From assembly GCA_016872775.1 (NCBI GenBank), contig VGZA01000037.1, forward strand, positions 1 through 58,184: a stretch of DNA of 58,184 nt, given 5' to 3'. Positions 9,501 through 17,406 of the stretch are shown here, piece after piece. The translations under genes and the position numbers were made by a program. This DNA comes from Planctomycetota bacterium (lineage in GTDB: Bacteria > Planctomycetota > Planctomycetia > Pirellulales > Pirellulaceae). Position 1 is the first letter of the stretch, and every line of letters starts with the position of its first letter. Under the pieces are notes generated by a model that did not search any database, was not told where the DNA came from, and worked only from the letters and a program-made list of their open reading frames with translations.

Positions 9501-9587
9501 CCAGACCCCGCTCCAGCAAACACAACGGCAATGCCTGGTTCGAACCGTTGGCTTCGTCCTTGCCGCTGTCCCGCGCCGAATAATCAT
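6513..9587 (-). CDS. PVC-type heme-binding/dehydrogenase-domain protein
   Basis: A 1024-residue secreted protein of a planctomycete-typical architecture. It has a signal-like hydrophobic segment (about residues 24-42). A beta-propeller 'membrane-bound dehydrogenase' domain (TIGR02604-like) spans about 65-430 with repeated DxDGD-type loops such as DRDGDDRPDG. HEAT-like helical repeats span about 450-850. The C-terminal heme-binding domain (TIGR02603-like) contains the CAGCH cytochrome c motif at about 902-906 and the partner segment GPDLTG. The predicted role is periplasmic electron transfer coupled to oxidation of sugars or similar compounds; the substrate is unknown. The ATG at 9587 gives an Arg-rich n-region. 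The gene is single and transcribed away from the hypothetical gene at 9872. Confidence 0.9.
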   Translation of the reverse strand: MIIRRGTAARTKPTVRTRHCRCVCWSGVWVWVMASSLQGLSADDFPRPVDTQPGAESLLTAREAVGKIRVPDGFRVTLFAGEPDVHQPIAITTDSRGRLWVAENYTYSDRETNFDTRQRDRIVILEDRDHDGEMDHRTVFWDRASKLTSLEVGPGGVWALCAPQLLFLPDRDGDDRPDGPPEVLLDGWDDGAVRHNIVNGLKWGPDGWLYGRHGILATSLVGKPGSGPSQRTKLNCAVWRYHPTRGDFDVVAQGTTNSWGFDYDPFGEMFFINTVIGHFWHVIPGAHYRRMYGVDFDPYLFGLIEQTADHFHWDTKEAWNDIRKGVSDSTSAAGGGHAHSGLMIYKGGNWPAEFHGDIFTVNYHGRRLNRDKLHRRGAGYVATHGDDFLFSDDVWFRGIDLISGNDGGVYVADWSDIGECHDNDGIHRSSGRIFKVTYGRPEPPARDNLATASDEELIGLLSHPDEWYARQALPLLQDRAASRKVGSGTVEKLQQLFARSPNTVDRLRALWALNAINVDADWLRSQRRDPQENVRAWIVRLLADRGESQKITDELVDLAAKEESPLVLLHLASTLQRLEPERRWALGTELARHGELAEDLAFPLMVWYGIEASVAHDGKSSTANSPSIDLLCGTPLRLVRRNIARRLASDWESHLHRIDQLIERLPQLPDEVRIDSLSGMQLALVGLRQLPPPPKWQATVARLKGAATPEVARLLREIGVVFGDGRAISDLRATLTSTEADPVARQQALRGLVQARDAESVPLMLKLVSDRVLTAEIIRGLASFDRPEIPDLVLGQLPALDPEGRAAAIETLIARGASAEKLLGAVRDGRIRRTEITAYHARQILALNHEPAARLLGEVWGEVRDSDAARRELIARVRVVASEQRLAKADTRAGGELFQKNCAGCHVLFGRGKHVGPDLTGANRRNLEYLLENILDPSASVAADFRMQVYSLADGRVISGVALEQNEQTVRVQTATEPVVLRKADLETVRGTSLSLMPDGLFKELSDNDRLNLLAYLMASGPPQ

Positions 9588-9871
9588 GACCCTGTTGCTC
9601 CTATGATGGATTCGAAATCATAGGCGACATTCAAGCATCGCGGCTAGCACCGTTCGAATCGCTCCGAACGTACGCAGCGCCGGGTGGCCAGGAAGGGTCA
9701 TCCCAGGTCATTGCTAGCAGCATTTTTCCCGTGGACACCGATCGGGATGCCAGCTATTGTTCCGTTCCCTTACCGAAACAAGGCGCTACCGAAACGACGC
9801 GCAGCCCTTGGGGAATTTACGCACCTTCGGCCTGACGATACCCCGCCCGCAACGAGAAAGGACTCAGATCC
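9588..9871. other. Divergent intergenic region
   Basis: This lies between the minus-strand heme protein and the plus-strand secreted hypothetical. It holds one clear inverted repeat (9601-9623) and presumably promoters for both genes. GAGAAAGGA at 9858-9866 is a good ribosome-binding site for the ATG at 9872. Confidence 0.5.
9601..9623. repeat. Inverted repeat upstream of the heme-binding protein gene
   Basis: CTATGAT and ATCATAG form a perfect 7-base inverted repeat around a 9-base centre. It lies 14 bases upstream of the start codon of the gene at 9587. A position between two divergent genes fits an operator, but no regulator family can be named. Confidence 0.4.
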
Positions 9872-10669
9872 ATGAAGCGCCCCTGCTTTGTCCTGAAGCC
9901 GGTCTGCTGGATCGGAATGCTGCAGTTGGCTACTGTTACCATGACCTGGGGTCAGGATTTCCGTGTGGAGACCGAGGTCCTGATCGGCAAGTATACCGAG
10001 CCGGTCGTGAAATACCTGACATTGTTTGTGGACACGCGGGTCTACGAATTCCGGCTCACCGAACCGCACGAAACGGTGATCTACGATAACACCAGTCGCA
10101 AGATCATATTGTTGTCGTCGGCGCAGAAGACGAAGACCGAGATCCCGTTCGGCGAGCTGATCGATTTCACCGCCTCGATGAAAGCCAAGGTTGACGAATC
10201 GATTCCGTTACTCTACTTCGCTTGCAACCCCGAATTCACCGTGGACGCGAATGACGAGGGCCATGCTCTCGACCTTTCGAGCAGTTGGCTCTCCTACCAG
10301 ATTCAAGCGGAATCGCCCCGTTCCTCGTCTTCAAATGCCCCCGCCCGTTATCAGGATTACGCCGACTGGTCGGCGCGACTGAGTGCCTCCCGTACCGGAT
10401 CGCTGCATCTGCCTCCTTTCGCCCGGATTGAAGCGAACCGGATGGTGGCAGCCAAAGGCTGGATTCCGATGCAGGTAACACGAACCGTGGTCGCTAACTC
10501 GCGCAAGGAGGAGATGCGCACGCGGCATGTCACGACCTGGATGCTGGGGGATGAGGACCGTCGACGGGTCAGCAAGGCCGGCGATCAGTTAGTGAATTTC
10601 AAGCCAGTGACATTCGCTCAGTATTCGCAGGACCTCGTCGCATCGAACAGTGACAATCCCCGCCGCTGA
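9872..10669 (+). CDS. Secreted hypothetical protein
   Basis: A 265-residue protein with a signal peptide (MKRPCF, a hydrophobic stretch to about residue 24, then WGQ-DFRVET). The mature part begins with FRVETEVLIGK and looks all-beta at first, then becomes a mixed domain with a Ser/Arg linker near residues 150-158. I recognise no named domain; such short exported proteins are common in planctomycetes. GAGAAAGGA precedes the ATG. The last 81 bases overlap the 3' end of the convergent methyltransferase gene on the other strand. Confidence 0.75.
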   Translation: MKRPCFVLKPVCWIGMLQLATVTMTWGQDFRVETEVLIGKYTEPVVKYLTLFVDTRVYEFRLTEPHETVIYDNTSRKIILLSSAQKTKTEIPFGELIDFTASMKAKVDESIPLLYFACNPEFTVDANDEGHALDLSSSWLSYQIQAESPRSSSSNAPARYQDYADWSARLSASRTGSLHLPPFARIEANRMVAAKGWIPMQVTRTVVANSRKEEMRTRHVTTWMLGDEDRRRVSKAGDQLVNFKPVTFAQYSQDLVASNSDNPRR

Positions 10670-11311
10670 ACGGAAGACCGTGGCAAGCACGGAATCTCGG
10701 ATATGGGGCCACGTCGGTTCGGATCGCAGGTGGCAGAGCAAGTGACAGATGACGGGCAACCAGACCCATCGCAGGGCGCGGCGCCATTCGGACTGCAGTC
10801 CGTACGATTCGACGACGACGCTTGGCGGGGTTTGATAGAGACTGAATCGAGGAAAGAAGCGCGGAACGCGCGCGCAGTAGTCGGTGTAGGCCTGCCCGAA
10901 CTTCACGCGTAGGCGCGATTCTTCGTTAGGGATCGTCACTCCCAAATAGAACGCCGCCACGGCAACCAGCATCGCGGCAAAGGCGAGACTCTGCACGAAA
11001 ACGGCCACCGAAATCGCCATCAACAGCGTGCCGAAATAAAGCGGATTTCGCGAAATCGAATAGGGCCCCTGCTGGGAAAGTTGTCGGTCCTTCTGTCCGC
11101 CGATATACAGGGTGGCCCACCAGCGCCACGCCGCGCCCGATACAAACAGCACCCAGCCCGCGCAATCGCAGGTGAATTGCAGCCAGGAATCGAGCGGCCA
11201 GGTCAAAGGTGAGAAGATGGCGTCGATCGAGACCGGTGCCAGCAGAAGGATCGAGATCCAGCCTCGCGATCGCGAAATCCAGCTTCGATGTGCCAAAGGA
11301 TGATGGGCCAT
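10589..11311 (-). CDS. Isoprenylcysteine carboxyl methyltransferase-like membrane protein
   Basis: The 240-residue product has several membrane segments (about residues 15-35, 45-65 and 100-130) and the ICMT/phospholipid methyltransferase signature GPYSISRNPLYFG (about residues 82-94) followed by EESRLRVKFGQAYTDYCARV. Members are SAM-dependent methyltransferases of the inner membrane; in bacteria the acceptor is usually unknown. I start at ATG 11311, not 11422, because the extra residues are not family-like and the family begins just before the first membrane helix. The C-terminal ~45 residues after the conserved core read into the neighbour's coding sequence and are probably not conserved. 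Confidence 0.8.
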   Translation of the reverse strand: MAHHPLAHRSWISRSRGWISILLLAPVSIDAIFSPLTWPLDSWLQFTCDCAGWVLFVSGAAWRWWATLYIGGQKDRQLSQQGPYSISRNPLYFGTLLMAISVAVFVQSLAFAAMLVAVAAFYLGVTIPNEESRLRVKFGQAYTDYCARVPRFFPRFSLYQTPPSVVVESYGLQSEWRRALRWVWLPVICHLLCHLRSEPTWPHIRDSVLATVFRSAAGIVTVRCDEVLRILSECHWLEIH

Positions 11312-11533
11312 ACGCGCGAATATTTGCCAGCAGCATAACGGTTGCACCGCACTGGAGTTGTATCTATTAAGTCCGGTTCGCGACACCCAGGATTGACGGA
11401 ATTTCCGTCGACCGCGAGGCATTGAAGCGTGTTGACGCTATCCTGGCGACGCGCGCTGCCAGATCCGCGCTCCCGTCGGAACTAACCAGTCAGGGGGTTT
11501 GAACTGTCGCAAACGCGGGTAAGATAGTGAACG

Positions 11534-11974
11534 ATGCGAGCCCAGCGAACCGGATTCCTGCCGAGATTCTCCCTTACCGCGGCCGTCTTGGACCGTCGTT
11601 CGAGGGTCGCTGGTGTCGCGGTGCTATTGGTTGCACTGCAGCATTGCCCCCGTTCCGCCGCCGACGAATCCCGGTCGGCGCGCTGGCACCAGTCAATACT
11701 GGTGGCCAAGCAGTCGATTCCTTTTGGAGATGCGGGCCACGGCTGCGAGAATGAATTGGGATGCATCTGTCGGGGGGCGATCGTTATGCCGATCATCGCA
11801 CCGCACGACGGCTGCTCGGTTTCCTGGCTCCCATGCATCTGCGGCGACCCGCTGGCGACCGGCATTCACACCGGCTGGTCCCATTCGGCGCGCGGATCGG
11901 ACGTTCCTCCGGAGCCTGCCATTCCACTCTTTGGAAGGCAGCTCCGCGCGCGCATCGCATCGTTTCTTAATTGA
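11534..11974 (+). CDS. Cys-rich hypothetical protein preceding RND efflux genes
   Basis: This 146-residue protein has a hydrophobic segment (residues about 25-37) that may be a signal peptide, then two Cys clusters: C71-x5-C77-x-C79 (in GCENELGCICRGAIV) and C94-x6-C101-x-C103 (in DGCSVSWLPCICGD). Cys spacing of this kind suggests metal binding or disulfides. It lies 110 bases upstream of the RND adaptor gene in the same direction, so a role in sensing, binding or delivering metal to the efflux pump is plausible but inferred. I recognise no named family. Confidence 0.65.
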   Translation: MRAQRTGFLPRFSLTAAVLDRRSRVAGVAVLLVALQHCPRSAADESRSARWHQSILVAKQSIPFGDAGHGCENELGCICRGAIVMPIIAPHDGCSVSWLPCICGDPLATGIHTGWSHSARGSDVPPEPAIPLFGRQLRARIASFLN

Positions 11975-12084
11975 AATGGGGCGGGAGCGGCCGCCGTTCG
12001 CACGGCGGCCAATGCGCGAGCCGCTGTGTGGCCGGCATCGCGCGGTCGATGCACGGGACGTGATTTCAAGGAGCGCGAGGTTCC

Positions 12085-13608
12085 ATGCCCAATACGACGA
12101 TCGATATTCGTTCGCTGCGCGGATCGATACTTCGTTGGATTCGACTCGACTCCGGAATTCGGATTACGAGCTGGTTGGGAATCGCGATCGCGGCGGCGTT
12201 CGTCCTCTGGACGGTCTGGCACAGCTGGTTCGCTTCCACGGGACATCGACCGGTGCCGACGGGCGAATCGGCGACCGATTCCGCTCCAGCGGTTTGCGAA
12301 CTGACCGCGGAGAAGTTGGCACGCGCCAACCTGCATTTTGCCTCGGTGGATCTTCGCTCGCTCCGCGAGTACCGAACGGTGCCGGGGAAGATCACTTACG
12401 ACAGCGCGCGGCGCCTGGACGTCACGGCGCCGGTTGCCTCGATTGTCGGTCAGGTGCTCGTGGAGCCTGGGCAAGCTGTTGAGGCGGGACAGCCGCTGGT
12501 CATGCTCTCGAGTACGGCAGTCGGCCTGGCGCGGGACGAGGTGCTCAAGCGCACGGCGGAACTGGCCGTCGCTCGGAAACGGGACGAACTGGCCCAGGAA
12601 ATCCGCGCCAACGTCCAGCAGCTTGGAAAACAGCTCGAATCGCGGCCGTTGCTCGCCGAACTGGAGCGGAATCTGGCCGGTGTGCGCCTGGCCGACTATC
12701 GCGAAAAACTTCTTGGCGCCTACTCCAGGCTGTTGCTGGCGGAGTCGGCGCTGTCGGGCGCCGATTCGGGTGGCAGCCAGGGGTTGTTGAGCAAGCGGTT
12801 GGTCGAGGAACGGCGCAGCGTTCGGGAGGTCGCCGCGGCCCAATTCGCGTCGGCGTGCGAGTCGGCGTTGTTCGAATCGGAACTGGAAGCGGACCAGCAA
12901 CGGGCACAAAGAGAGCAGACGGAGCGTCTGCTGCGGGTGAGTCGCGAGAGTCTGGCTTCGCTGCTGGGTCCCTTGGCGGCCGAGCAGGTGGGGAACAAAC
13001 AGGCGGCCTCGGAACTGGGAACGCTCAGCGAAATCACAATCCTGGCGCCGATGGCAGGCACGATCCAGGAACGAGCGGTTGTGCAATCCGCGCGGCTCGA
13101 CGCGGGCGATCCGATGTTCGTCCTGGCAGATACCAGCAACGTCTGGGTATCGGCGGAGATTCACGAACGGGATTGGCGGGCGTTGGATTTTGCGATCCAG
13201 GCGCGGCTCACAATCACCATCCCGGCCTTGGGTGATCAAACAGCCGAGGCGCGGGTCCGCTTCATCGGGGCGCGTGTCTCCGAGGAAACGCACAGCGTGC
13301 CGCTGATTGCCGAACTCGACAACGCCGACGGTCGGCTGCGTCCCGGAATGTTCGTTTGGGTCGAGGTACCGATTGCCGAGGAGCGTCAATTGCTTGCCAT
13401 TCCCACTTCGGCCCTGATGCGTCACGAAAATCGATCGTTCGTTTTTGTACCCGAGTCGGAGGAGCGATTTCGGCGGGTCGACGTTGTCACGGGCCTGACC
13501 GCCCGCGACTACCTGGAAGTGGTTTCGGGGCTCCAGGTCGGTCAACGGGTGGTCGACCAAGGTGCCGCGCTGCTGAAATCGGAGCTGCTTCTGGAACGCG
13601 AGGAATGA
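12085..13608 (+). CDS. RND efflux periplasmic adaptor subunit (CusB/HlyD-like)
   Basis: The 507-residue membrane-fusion protein is anchored by one N-terminal transmembrane helix (about 29-50). A split lipoyl-like domain starts at about 112-140 (VTAPVASIVGQVLVEPGQAV) and resumes after a coiled-coil hairpin (about 145-300, rich in Glu, Arg, Leu and Gln) with ITILAPMAGTIQERAV. A beta-barrel region (WVSAEIHERDW) and a membrane-proximal domain near the C-terminus (LEVVSGLQVGQRVV) complete the usual order. It would link the inner-membrane pump encoded next to an outer-membrane channel. It ends 49 bases before the CzcA-type gene and is clearly in the same operon. Confidence 0.92.
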   Translation: MPNTTIDIRSLRGSILRWIRLDSGIRITSWLGIAIAAAFVLWTVWHSWFASTGHRPVPTGESATDSAPAVCELTAEKLARANLHFASVDLRSLREYRTVPGKITYDSARRLDVTAPVASIVGQVLVEPGQAVEAGQPLVMLSSTAVGLARDEVLKRTAELAVARKRDELAQEIRANVQQLGKQLESRPLLAELERNLAGVRLADYREKLLGAYSRLLLAESALSGADSGGSQGLLSKRLVEERRSVREVAAAQFASACESALFESELEADQQRAQREQTERLLRVSRESLASLLGPLAAEQVGNKQAASELGTLSEITILAPMAGTIQERAVVQSARLDAGDPMFVLADTSNVWVSAEIHERDWRALDFAIQARLTITIPALGDQTAEARVRFIGARVSEETHSVPLIAELDNADGRLRPGMFVWVEVPIAEERQLLAIPTSALMRHENRSFVFVPESEERFRRVDVVTGLTARDYLEVVSGLQVGQRVVDQGAALLKSELLLEREE

Positions 13609-13657
13609 ACCGTGCGCGACTCGGCAGAGTGTCGAACGTCGCCTGCGGGTATCGACC

Positions 13658-16600
13658 ATGTTAACCGCCTTGATCAATCTATCGTTGCGCAATCGCGCTT
13701 TGGTGATCGCCATGTTCGGCGTGATGGCCGCCAGCGGCCTGTACTGCGCCACGACGATCCCGATCGACGCGGTGCCGGACATGACCAATACGCAGGTTCT
13801 GGTGCTCACGGAGGCCGCGGGGTTGTCGCCGCTGGAAATCGAACAGTACGTGACGAACCCGATCGAGGTGAGCATGGGCGGGATACCGGGCCTGAGCGAA
13901 ATGCGCAGCGTTTCGAAATTTGGTATCTCGGGCGTAACGCTGGTGTTTCGCGATGGCACCAACATCTATCGCGCGCGGCAATTGGTGCAGGAGCGCATCG
14001 CGCGTGCAGAGGCCCATCTGACGGCGGTCCGTGCCAAACCCGAGATGTCGGCGATCACGACCGCCCTCGGCGAAGTACTGCAGTTCGAAGTGCGCGCGAT
14101 TCCCTCGCCGGGCAGTCCGCAGCGCAGCGCGATGGAATTGCGCACGCTGCTCGAGACGCAGATCGCCCATAAGCTGCGGCAGGTCGACGGTGTGACCGAA
14201 ATCAATGCGCACGGCGGCTACTATAAATCTTTCGAGGTTCGACTCGACCCCGAACGCATGGCGCAGGAGCAGGTGGCCCTGGACGAAGTCGTCGACGCGA
14301 TCGCGAATAACAATGCCAATTCGGGCGGCGGCTATATCGTGCATCAGGGCGAACAGAGGTTTATCCGCGGCGAGGCGATGTTGACCGGTTCGACCGATAT
14401 CGAGAACGTCGTCATCCGCTCGTCGACCGTCGACGCGCCGATCCTGGTGCGCGACGTCGCGGAAGTGGCCATCGCGCCCCTGACGCGACAGGGTGCCGTC
14501 ACGCGCGACGGTCGCGGCGAGGTTGTCACGGGACTGGTAATGATGTTGCTCGGTGAAAATTCGCGCACGGTCGTCCAGAACGTCAAGCAGAAACTGGTGG
14601 AGATCCAACGCACGCTGCCCGACGACGTCCAGTTGGAGATTCTTTACGACCGCAGCGACCTGATCGACCGGACGTTGGGCACGGTCTTGCGTAACTTGAG
14701 CGAGGGCGGCGCGCTGGTGCTGCTGGTGCTGCTGGTAATGCTGGGCAGTTGGCGCGCCGGGCTGATCGTCGCACTGGCCATCCCGATTTCAATGCTGTTC
14801 GCCACGAACATCATGTCGCTCACCGGCATTTCGGCCAGTCTGATGAGTCTGGGGGCGATCGATTTCGGGCTGGTCGTCGATAGCTCCGTGATCATGATCG
14901 AAAACTGCATGCGACGAATCGCCCATCACTCGCAAGGCAAGTCGCACCTGGAGGTCGTGCGCGAGGCGTCGTTGGAGGTCCGCGGACCGACGATGTTCGG
15001 CGAGTTAATCATCGCCGTGGTCTACGTGCCGATCCTGACCCTGACCGGCACGGAGGGAAAGCTGTTCGTGCCAATGGCGCTGACGGTGCTGTTCGCGCTC
15101 GCCGGTTCGATGGTGATCTCGCTAACACTGATGCCGGTGCTGGCCTGCGTCGCCCTGCCGAACTCGATGCGCGAAAAGGAGGTCTGGCTGCTGCGACTGG
15201 TCAAAAGGGCATACGAACCGCTGGTGGTTCGCGCGTTGCGCCGACCGATGCTCACCGCCGCGATCGCGGCGGGGATTTTGCTGGCAAGCGTTCCCGTCGC
15301 GTTGCGTCTGGGCGCCGAATTCATGCCGCGGCTCGAGGAGGGCGATATCCTGATCGAGGCGAATCGGCTGCCAAGCGCGACACTCGAGGACGCGATTCCG
15401 ATGTCGAGTCAGATCGAGCGGCTGCTGAAGGAGTTTGGCGAAGTGCGCACCGTTTTCTGTAAGACCGGGCGGCCGGAAATCGCCAACGATCTGATGGGCG
15501 TACAGCAGACCGACATCTGGGTCATGCTCAAGCCGGTGTCGGAATGGCCGCGGCCCAAGTCCCAGGAGGATCTGAAGCGGGAGATGTCGGAGGTGCTCTA
15601 CCGCCAGGTGCCGGGCGTCGTGTTCTCGTTTTCGCAGCCGATCGAAATGCGCGTCGATGAATTGGTGGCGGGCGTGAAAGCCGATGTGGCGGTTCTGATT
15701 TACGGCGACCAGCTTGCAATCTTGGACAGCAAGGCAAAGGAAATCGAACGCGTTTTGAAGGACCTGCCGGGCGCTACCGACGTGAAAGCGGACCACCAGG
15801 CGAACGCGACGACCGTGACCGTCAAGGCCCGGCAGCAGCAACTGGCGCGGTACGGGATCCCCGCGCGGGCGCTGCTCGAGACCGTTGCCGCGGCCGGCGG
15901 CCTGGAAGCCGGAGTTGTCTTCGAGGGGCGGGCACGATTCCCGATCATGGTCAGGTTTCCCGCGCCCTGGCGCGATAAAGTCGAACGACTGGGTCAGCTG
16001 CCGGTACGGTCCCCGACCGGGAAGCTGGTGCCGCTGGGAGAGCTGGCGGATGTGGTGGTAATGGAGACGCCTCCCAGCGTCGAGCACGAAGCGGGACAAC
16101 GGAGAACGTTCGTGCAATGCAATGTCGACAAGCGGGAACGCGACGTCGCCGGTTTCGTTGGCGACGCCCAGGAGGCGGTCCGACGCAAAGTGCGGTTGCC
16201 AGCCGGGTATTCCCTGCGCTGGGGCGGTGATTTCGAGAACCTGACGTCGGCAAGCCGCCGTCTGTCGATCATCACCCCGATCGTGTTGTTCGTGATCCTG
16301 TTATTGCTGTACACCAGCCTGAAGTCGTTGCGATTATCGCTGCTGATTTTTCTGGCGGTACCGATCGCGGCGTCGGGAGGAATTTTCGCATTGGCGCTGC
16401 GTGGAATGCCGTTCAGCATTTCGGCTGGCGTCGGCTTCATCGCTTTGTTCGGCGTGGCCGTACTCAACGGACTGGTCTGGGTCAGCGGTGCCGAGCAGCT
16501 GCGAAGCGACGGCCGCAGTCCGGCCGACGCCGCCTCGGAAACCGCTCTGATCCGCATTCGACCGGTGCTGATGACGGCGCTGGTCGCCAGCCTGGGGTTC

Positions 16601-16777
16601 GTACCGATGGCGGTCAGTACGACCGCGGGCGCCGAGATCCAACGGCCGCTGGCAACCGTCGTGATCGGGGGACTGGTTAGCTCGACGTTGCTGACAGCCC
16701 TGGTTGTGCCCGCAATCTACAGTTGGTTCGCCCCGCGCGACACTTCGCCCGACTCGACACCCATCCATGCCCGCTAG
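13658..16777 (+). CDS. Heavy-metal efflux RND transporter, CzcA/CusA family
   Basis: At 1039 residues this is a full-length inner-membrane proton/metal antiporter. The N-terminal helix begins MLTALINLSLRNRALVIAMF, followed by the family signature IPIDAVPDMTNTQVLVLTEA. The transmembrane proton-relay motif is present in SLGAIDFGLVVDSSVIMIEN (about residues 395-414). Two large periplasmic loops alternate with about 12 membrane helices. Together with the adaptor encoded immediately upstream it should export a divalent or monovalent metal; which one cannot be deduced. No outer-membrane factor (TolC/CusC-like) gene follows, so that component must be encoded elsewhere. Confidence 0.94.
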   Translation: MLTALINLSLRNRALVIAMFGVMAASGLYCATTIPIDAVPDMTNTQVLVLTEAAGLSPLEIEQYVTNPIEVSMGGIPGLSEMRSVSKFGISGVTLVFRDGTNIYRARQLVQERIARAEAHLTAVRAKPEMSAITTALGEVLQFEVRAIPSPGSPQRSAMELRTLLETQIAHKLRQVDGVTEINAHGGYYKSFEVRLDPERMAQEQVALDEVVDAIANNNANSGGGYIVHQGEQRFIRGEAMLTGSTDIENVVIRSSTVDAPILVRDVAEVAIAPLTRQGAVTRDGRGEVVTGLVMMLLGENSRTVVQNVKQKLVEIQRTLPDDVQLEILYDRSDLIDRTLGTVLRNLSEGGALVLLVLLVMLGSWRAGLIVALAIPISMLFATNIMSLTGISASLMSLGAIDFGLVVDSSVIMIENCMRRIAHHSQGKSHLEVVREASLEVRGPTMFGELIIAVVYVPILTLTGTEGKLFVPMALTVLFALAGSMVISLTLMPVLACVALPNSMREKEVWLLRLVKRAYEPLVVRALRRPMLTAAIAAGILLASVPVALRLGAEFMPRLEEGDILIEANRLPSATLEDAIPMSSQIERLLKEFGEVRTVFCKTGRPEIANDLMGVQQTDIWVMLKPVSEWPRPKSQEDLKREMSEVLYRQVPGVVFSFSQPIEMRVDELVAGVKADVAVLIYGDQLAILDSKAKEIERVLKDLPGATDVKADHQANATTVTVKARQQQLARYGIPARALLETVAAAGGLEAGVVFEGRARFPIMVRFPAPWRDKVERLGQLPVRSPTGKLVPLGELADVVVMETPPSVEHEAGQRRTFVQCNVDKRERDVAGFVGDAQEAVRRKVRLPAGYSLRWGGDFENLTSASRRLSIITPIVLFVILLLLYTSLKSLRLSLLIFLAVPIAASGGIFALALRGMPFSISAGVGFIALFGVAVLNGLVWVSGAEQLRSDGRSPADAASETALIRIRPVLMTALVASLGFVPMAVSTTAGAEIQRPLATVVIGGLVSSTLLTALVVPAIYSWFAPRDTSPDSTPIHAR

Positions 16778-16856
16778 ATAAAAAGTACGGACTGTCGCGC
16801 CGATGAGAACGCCAGGAGCCTCCCTCCCGCGTTGGATCGCGATGCGATCCACAACT

Positions 16857-17330
16857 TCAGACGCCTTGCAAACGGCTCGCGATCGCCTCGATCACGCCAA
16901 GCTCGTCGAGCGCTTGCAACACCACGCCTCGCGTCTCCATCAAGATCGCCCGCCACAAGTGCCGCTCTTCGACGCGCACTTGCGAATCGCCTTGGCCCAG
17001 CCCGATCGCTCGCTCCAGGATCCGTTTCGCTGTGGTGCTCCAGGTCGTATTGGAATCGTCCGCTCCGGCAAGCCGCTCCGGGCAGATCATGCGTAAAAGG
17101 GCCAGGCATAGTCGATCAAAATTCAATTCACACTCGTTCAGCGCCGCCATCGTCAGATCCGACTGCTGGCTGACCAGTCCCACTACCAGATGCACCGATC
17201 GGACCACGATGTGGCCTCAAATCAAGGCATACTCGCGCGCGAACGAAAGGCCTCGCCGCACGAGTTCGTCGAAAGGCTGTATGGTCAAATCCGCGGAGAG
17301 CCTCTGTGTATGTTCGTCGCTTGAATCCAT
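16857..17330 (-). pseudogene. Clp N-terminal-domain protein interrupted by an in-frame TGA
   Basis: On the minus strand an ATG at 17330 opens a frame that reads 37 codons, meets TGA (17217-17219) and continues in the same frame for 119 more codons to 16857. Joined, it looks like a small protein with two Clp-N repeats. The first is FDELVRRGLSFAREYALI-(stop)-GHIVVRSVHLVVGL; the second is TAKRILERAIGLGQ followed by LWRAILMETRG and ALDELGV. Clp-N repeats bind adaptor or substrate proteins. The stop lies in the middle of the first repeat. Either this is a pseudogene, a truncated version starts at GTG 17207, or the TGA is read through. No SECIS-like structure of the right geometry follows, so selenocysteine is unlikely. 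Confidence 0.6.
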
Positions 17331-17360
17331 GGCGTGTATCTGAATGCTCCCTGGACTTGC

Positions 17361-17393
17361 CAAAGAAAATCGATCCGCCGCTCCGCGCGGCGG
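17361..17393 (-). terminator. Probable intrinsic terminator after the inositol-phosphate synthase gene
   Basis: On the minus strand a CCGCCGC-GCGGA-GCGGCGG hairpin (17375-17393) is followed by ATCGATTTTCTTT. It begins 13 bases past the stop codon of the gene ending at 17407, the position expected for rho-independent termination. Confidence 0.6.
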
Positions 17394-17406
17394 TTCGGGA
17401 TCGCGA

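Noticed and set aside
9640-9700. tRNA gene suggested by GTTCGAATC
   Set aside because: No acceptor stem, D-arm or anticodon arm can be formed around it.
11866-13965. 699-codon minus-strand open frame
   Set aside because: Antisense to the RND adaptor gene and the start of the pump gene; His/Arg/Gln-rich with no family features.
17207-17219. Selenocysteine at the TGA of the Clp-N-like gene
   Set aside because: Clp-N repeats have no redox residue at this place, and the following hairpin has a 3-base loop without G only 6 bases from the TGA.
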